Positions 51,381 to 55,328 of a stretch of DNA of 55,328 nucleotides are shown here, piece after piece. The stretch covers positions 1-55,328 of the forward strand of contig CAZFER010000040.1 in NCBI GenBank assembly GCA_964517495.1, written 5' to 3'. The stretch is from CAZFER01 sp964517495 (GTDB lineage Bacteria > Hinthialibacterota > Hinthialibacteria > Hinthialibacterales > Hinthialibacteraceae). Made by a program: the position numbers and the translations under genes. Below the pieces are notes generated by a model, which was not told where the DNA came from, did not search any database, and saw only the letters and a list, made by a program, of their open reading frames with translations. Numbering within the stretch: position 1 is the stretch's first letter; each line of letters opens with the position of its first letter.

Positions 51381-54125
51381 TCAATTCATCCTTCTCCACG
51401 ATGAAATATTGGATTGGTTTTGTTTGCGGATCAGGTGATAAATAGCATCCTCAGCAAGTTTGAACGACAACAAACCGTTTTCTTTTTGTACATCAATTGA
51501 TATATTTTGTTGAGGATAACCGTTAGGATCAAGAGGGATTACGTTAATGGATACTTTATCGGCATCCTTGAATTGAATCTTCCCATCTATTTTTTCAACA
51601 CCAAACGGGTAACTCCCCATATTCGTTATTCGTCCCTCATCACCATTAGTGGCTTCAAAGCCATATGGACGTTCAACAGTCATGGTTTGCAACAAAAGTT
51701 CTTTTGATTGGTGAATTGGTTGATTATCCAGTGTAATGAGCAGAATAGAGGCGAATTCGTTATCAACGTCTATTACCACGTCATCCAATTCGATTTTCCC
51801 TGCCTGATTAAGAAATCCGGTTGCCCCTTGGCTTTTGGGAGTATTTATCGTTACCAGTCCATCGCCATAATTCCATCGTAATTCACCCGTTTGGCTTGAG
51901 ACTGTTTTATCCGTACGATCAATCCACCTGGTTAAATTTAATTGTGTGGACAATTCCGGATTGCCACTGAATGAACGTAAAACCCGTCCAACATAAAATG
52001 ATAAGGGATCAAACCCGCTTATTTCACCTTGAACACGTTCGCCGGGAGGCACATCTTCAAGGCGAAGATCATCAAGCGCCTGACTTTCGGAATCACCTGA
52101 ACCTTTCATGGCATAAAGATCGTCTAATTTTAAATGCTGATGAATGACGGGATCAGCCATCTTGACATCCCCACGTCGATAAAGAAGCGCATAAGCTGGA
52201 AAGTTCCCTAAAATAACCGGGCATGACGCAGCAAACTTTTCCATGGATGTATCCCAAAATGCTCCACCGATGGCAAATGTATAGATACCATCAATCCCCT
52301 GTAAAGAACCATAAGCCGATGCCAAAAAGGCAAAGTCGGCACGATATAAATTTGGGTTGGTCCATCCGATTTCGCTTATAATGTGTGGATAATCATTAAT
52401 CTGAATAAATTGCAAAGGTAATTGAGCGGGTACAGTAACTGAAGCCAGATTCTCAAACGTGTGTCCAGTATCCACCGCATAAGAATGCCGTCCATCGGGA
52501 CTGTTGTGTGGACCACTAAAATACCCATGACGATCAATTACATCGCCAGCAGTATAAGTGTAGCGTTCGAGAGCCCCTAACATGGAAGGATCGGAAACAT
52601 GCCAGTTGCTGGTGGATATCAGGTTTTGGGCCCCTAATTGCTCTTTGAAATAGGTTTTCATATCCTGATAAAAGGAATATTGATGCTCAGTTAAAAATTG
52701 AACCTGATCTCCCACACGTTTCTTTTTGGCGCTATTTGCCTGTTGAATGGCCCCGCCGGTCATATGCCATGCATCATATAACGCTATACGGCCAGACTTC
52801 AGATCATCAGCGCTTTCTTTCCTATTATTCCAAGCGCGATAGGCACTTTGCAGTGATCCATATTTTTCAACCAACCAGTCAGCAAACAACAATTCCAGTT
52901 TTTGCCAATGAACAGGTGGGATGTTATCTTTCGTAAATGTCCAAAAGAAATAACTATCCTCGTTGATGATTTCAACAATGGCCACGGCTGGATCATTGGC
53001 AAGACTTTTGTTCGTATAGGGATTTTTCGTGGTAAGTAGACCTTTTGCCCATGATTTATAGATTTCCTGCATCCGCTCATTAAAATAGAGGAGGGCAAAT
53101 GGCCGTTTATTATCGAAGTTTTGATATCCTTCGATTCCATATTCCGGTTTGATCGAGAACCAAAGTGGGAAATAAAAGCTGAGTTTGGTATAAATCCCTT
53201 CCTGTTTAAGTGCATGTACCAGGAAGAACAGATCATCCAACTTTTCAGAATCAATCTCATCAACATTGTTAGGATTGAAAAGCGGGCTGTGATAGCGAAC
53301 CATGTTAACGCCCTGTTTTGCCAATTTACGAGCCAGATATCGTACGGATTGACGGTTTAATCCAGCGATTTCACTCGATAAATTAACAGCCCAAAAGCGA
53401 ATAGGCTCTCCATCGCCCCGTATAAAGCGATCCTGGTCTTTTTTGATAAAACCGCTTTGCCCGGCGATTGGTTCATTCAGGCTTCCAAGATCAAGTAGTG
53501 CGGTTTCGGTAAATGGATCCAACCCTGGTTCCCAGGGGAAAAAGCCTTCATCGGCAAGACCGCTTTTTTCATCCGGTTTAAGTGGGCCTCGTGGAACAAA
53601 GGGCATTTGGGTTAACAAAAAGCAATCAAAACAGGCGGTCAGCGATTCACCCTTTTCGGCAAGTAATCGTAGTTCAAAGGTCAATTCGCCTTTTGGCAAT
53701 GTCACTGATCCCAGCGATACCCAATTGGCGCTGATATGGGTTACAAAAGTCACGCTATCAGCCAAAGAAATATCACGTGAACAAATACGCCAATCCTGAT
53801 CTTCAAATCGCCATCTGAAAGGACCATGTTTCCAGAATTTGCGAACCCAAAACTGGTATTCACCTGCTTCGGGGATTTCAACTTTATATCGGGCAAATGC
53901 TTCTTCCCCCCGCCGTTCACCTTCATTGGTCAACCATGCCTGATTGGAAAGCAGATGGCGTTTCCCATCCACTGCACCATTGGCAAACCATGTATTTTTT
54001 GGGAAGTTTGTTTCAACAGGGGATTCCCCTTCCCACCATATATAATTGACATCGGACGATACCGGCAATGTCACACCAATCAGTAATCCAAGGCTCAAAA
54101 CAAACGATTTAATATTATTCAACAT
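51381..54125 (-). CDS. Large secreted clan GH-A glycoside hydrolase-like protein
   Basis: A 914-residue exported protein. A signal peptide (MLNNIKSFVLSLGLLIG) is followed by a CBM-like beta-sandwich at about 28-180 (YKVEIPEAGEYQFWVRKFWK). A TIM barrel spans about 230-640 (FWAVNLSSEIAGLNRQSVRYLARKLA). The likely acid/base is E389 in IINED and the likely nucleophile E585 in IISEIGW, both in clan GH-A positions. A beta-rich C-terminal region follows from 680. I cannot give a GH family number with confidence; it resembles GH5/GH42-like cellulases annotated as membrane or secreted hydrolases. Possible first gene of a unit ending at 51381. Confidence 0.75.
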   Translation of the reverse strand: MLNNIKSFVLSLGLLIGVTLPVSSDVNYIWWEGESPVETNFPKNTWFANGAVDGKRHLLSNQAWLTNEGERRGEEAFARYKVEIPEAGEYQFWVRKFWKHGPFRWRFEDQDWRICSRDISLADSVTFVTHISANWVSLGSVTLPKGELTFELRLLAEKGESLTACFDCFLLTQMPFVPRGPLKPDEKSGLADEGFFPWEPGLDPFTETALLDLGSLNEPIAGQSGFIKKDQDRFIRGDGEPIRFWAVNLSSEIAGLNRQSVRYLARKLAKQGVNMVRYHSPLFNPNNVDEIDSEKLDDLFFLVHALKQEGIYTKLSFYFPLWFSIKPEYGIEGYQNFDNKRPFALLYFNERMQEIYKSWAKGLLTTKNPYTNKSLANDPAVAIVEIINEDSYFFWTFTKDNIPPVHWQKLELLFADWLVEKYGSLQSAYRAWNNRKESADDLKSGRIALYDAWHMTGGAIQQANSAKKKRVGDQVQFLTEHQYSFYQDMKTYFKEQLGAQNLISTSNWHVSDPSMLGALERYTYTAGDVIDRHGYFSGPHNSPDGRHSYAVDTGHTFENLASVTVPAQLPLQFIQINDYPHIISEIGWTNPNLYRADFAFLASAYGSLQGIDGIYTFAIGGAFWDTSMEKFAASCPVILGNFPAYALLYRRGDVKMADPVIHQHLKLDDLYAMKGSGDSESQALDDLRLEDVPPGERVQGEISGFDPLSFYVGRVLRSFSGNPELSTQLNLTRWIDRTDKTVSSQTGELRWNYGDGLVTINTPKSQGATGFLNQAGKIELDDVVIDVDNEFASILLITLDNQPIHQSKELLLQTMTVERPYGFEATNGDEGRITNMGSYPFGVEKIDGKIQFKDADKVSINVIPLDPNGYPQQNISIDVQKENGLLSFKLAEDAIYHLIRKQNQSNISSWRRMN

Positions 54126-54141
54126 AATAATACCTTCTCAA

Positions 54142-54687
54142 TCAAATAAAATTATGTCCGCAGTTATCGCAAAATTTTGCGTCCGGATCATTCAACTCAT
54201 TGCATTGGGGGCACGACTTTGATTTAAGGAGTGCAGTCCCGCAATTCGAGCAGAATTTAGCGTCTGAATCATTTTCTTCGTTACATTTATAGCATCTTAA
54301 AATGGTTGTTGAATTTTGGGAGGAATAAGAACTGGAAAAGCCTTCACCAACCGCTGTTGCAAAGGTTTTTACACCTTCTTGAGTTCCATCTGCCATATAA
54401 TTGAAGGTATCTTTAGCTACGGGAGCGATTTCACCGGCATAATAGCGTGCCACAGCACCCATATAACCAAACTTGCATAAGGCAATACCCACTGCAAGAA
54501 TCGGCATGCCAACAAAGGCACACCAAAAGTATTTGGGAGGGCCGAACGAACCGAATGCAGCGAAAAAACTACCAATCCCAATGATCATGAAGATTAATCC
54601 CACGCCAACAACGATAGGCCCTATAACACGTAAAAGTTGTCGAATAGTTTGTTGTTTAGAACTTAATTCTTTTTGATTGTTCATCAT
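54142..54687 (-). CDS. Membrane protein with a double zinc ribbon
   Basis: A 181-residue protein. Two membrane helices (about 20-50 and 55-75) are followed by a linker and two CxxC-x(n)-CxxC ribbons (CYKCNEENDSDAKFCSNCG and CPQCNELNDPDAKFCDNCG), the double-zinc-ribbon type. GAGGTGG precedes two adjacent ATGs; the second (54684) has better spacing. It lies 16 bp upstream of the hydrolase gene at 54125, so they may be co-transcribed. Role unknown. Confidence 0.75.
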   Translation of the reverse strand: MMNNQKELSSKQQTIRQLLRVIGPIVVGVGLIFMIIGIGSFFAAFGSFGPPKYFWCAFVGMPILAVGIALCKFGYMGAVARYYAGEIAPVAKDTFNYMADGTQEGVKTFATAVGEGFSSSYSSQNSTTILRCYKCNEENDSDAKFCSNCGTALLKSKSCPQCNELNDPDAKFCDNCGHNFI

Positions 54688-54719
54688 GCCACCTCAAAAT
54701 GGTATCCATTGTAATTGAA

Positions 54720-54923
54720 TTATTTGTTGCGTTTTCCTTCATCCTCTTGCTTTCGAAGGTATTCCTGATACACCATTCCTTTAGAAGGATCTTTGTCATT
54801 TGATTTGGAGGAGGATTGGCAATGTGGACACGTGGTGTATTTCATCTTTTGAATTGGGGGTACACCATGAACCCATTTTCCATCGACAAGAATTCGTTTG
54901 CACACTTCACATACAACAATCAT
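54720..54923 (-). CDS. Small zinc-ribbon-like protein
   Basis: A 67-residue protein with two CxxC pairs (CEVC near 5, CPHC near 32) and an acidic/basic tail (MVYQEYLRKQEDEGKRNK). The layout (CxxCKRIL…W…YTTCPHC) resembles small cysteine-rich proteins found next to response regulators and in stress loci. It lies 32 bp before the membrane zinc-ribbon gene, and the two may work together. Confidence 0.65.
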   Translation of the reverse strand: MIVVCEVCKRILVDGKWVHGVPPIQKMKYTTCPHCQSSSKSNDKDPSKGMVYQEYLRKQEDEGKRNK

Positions 54924-54964
54924 ATTGTTTTTTTACTCTTTTCTGATTTATTTAAATAGATTCA

Positions 54965-55160
54965 TTATTTATGAATTTTTTGTCTGGCAACACCAGAATT
55001 CTTTAACATCTTTGTACATGCAATTCCAGCAGCACCCAACCCCAGGATAACAACTTTTATGTCAAAAAATATCCATTTGTTCAACTTTTAACGAATTTAA
55101 CAACGCTGCTGTAACGACGACAGCGGTTTCATGTTGATCATCATGAAACACAGGAATGTC
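54965..55160 (-). pseudogene. Frameshifted remnant of an NAD(P)-malic enzyme
   Basis: The minus strand encodes DIPVFHDDQHETAVVVTAAL followed by LNSLKVEQMDIF, then a stop; one frame over it continues DIKVVILGLGAAGIACTKML. This is the core of bacterial malic enzyme (PVFHDDQHGTA…, then the GxGAAG nucleotide fold). The shift falls in a run of six T (55064-55069); five T would restore the frame. Both ends are missing (a stop lies just before DIP and another 20 codons after GAAG), so this is decay and not only a sequencing slip. The remaining 168 bases to the window edge hold nothing I recognise. Confidence 0.75.
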
Positions 55161-55328
55161 CAATTAGTATATCAATCATGGGATTGCCCCTGTTTTGAAT
55201 TTAGTAGCCATAAGCCTCGATATTAACTGAACTTATAGGCTCAGTCACTATAATGAAACACTATTTTGGCTGATAATATTTTGGCAAAAAATCATCAAGA
55301 AATTAGTAGAATTTTATTGCAAGAGAGA

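Noticed and set aside
1..55328. CRISPR arrays, rRNA and tRNA genes, prophage genes
   Set aside because: No regularly spaced identical repeats, no tRNA cloverleaf-like segments, no rRNA core sequence and no phage structural or integrase gene recognised.

Overview
The window (about 55 kb, AT-rich, single contig) looks like a chromosome segment of an uncultured, probably Gram-negative, polysaccharide-degrading bacterium. Secreted glycoside hydrolases, PQQ-like beta-propeller proteins, a Tat-exported Gfo/Idh/MocA oxidoreductase, an SSS symporter with a DUF3311-like partner and stand-alone type II pseudopilins ending in an SNG-x-x-S-[ED]-GD motif are typical of groups such as Hydrogenedentota, Sumerlaeota, Poribacteria and other PVC/FCB-neighbour lineages. 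The phylum cannot be fixed from this sequence. No rRNA, tRNA or CRISPR was seen.

Region 1 (1-12,835) holds two copies of one unusual gene trio: an orphan pseudopilin, a large secreted beta-sandwich protein ending in [VI]-Q-x-W-x-L-[YF], and a FadR-type GntR regulator. Copy 1 (6531 down to 3082, minus strand) leads into a GH2 beta-mannosidase-like gene. Copy 2 is 8350-11040 (minus), 11223-11873 and 12077-12835 (plus). An 11-bp pseudopalindrome, TTGTCTGATAA, lies in or against the predicted promoters of all three copy-2 genes, and a variant (TTGTCCTATAA) lies in the copy-1 promoter. A GH13 enzyme lies between the two copies.

Region 2 (12,861-21,708, plus strand) is a sugar-acid and plant-polysaccharide catabolic locus: SMP-30-like lactonase, RraA-like aldolase, MFS transporter, GH10 xylanase-like enzyme, enolase-superfamily sugar-acid dehydratase and SDR, then a GC-rich pectate lyase fused to an FGE/SUMF1-like domain. 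An ISL3 transposase scrap sits in front of that last gene and further transposase debris lies behind it (22.0-22.6 kb).

Region 3 (47,054 down to 23,697, all minus strand) is the most interesting part: a gene cluster that looks like an undescribed pathway for an aromatic-acid-derived metabolite. It encodes a chorismate-lyase-like protein directly beside a flavin-dependent halogenase-like enzyme, a PaaK-like ligase, a 4-hydroxybenzoyl-CoA-thioesterase-like hotdog protein, a GT4 glycosyltransferase, a HemN-like radical SAM enzyme, a LuxE/LuxC-like carboxylate-activation and reduction pair with an iron alcohol dehydrogenase, an ABC exporter, a DMT-like protein and an SSS symporter. Four secreted PQQ-like propellers belong to the array. 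A near-consensus Fur box (17/19) precedes its first gene.

Region 4 (47,372-55,328) has a third orphan pseudopilin, an antitoxin-like gene with an in-frame stop, a Gfo/Idh/MocA oxidoreductase, an array of short repeats like IS ends, a DUF5690-like MFS protein, a large clan GH-A secreted protein, two small zinc-ribbon proteins and a frameshifted malic-enzyme remnant.
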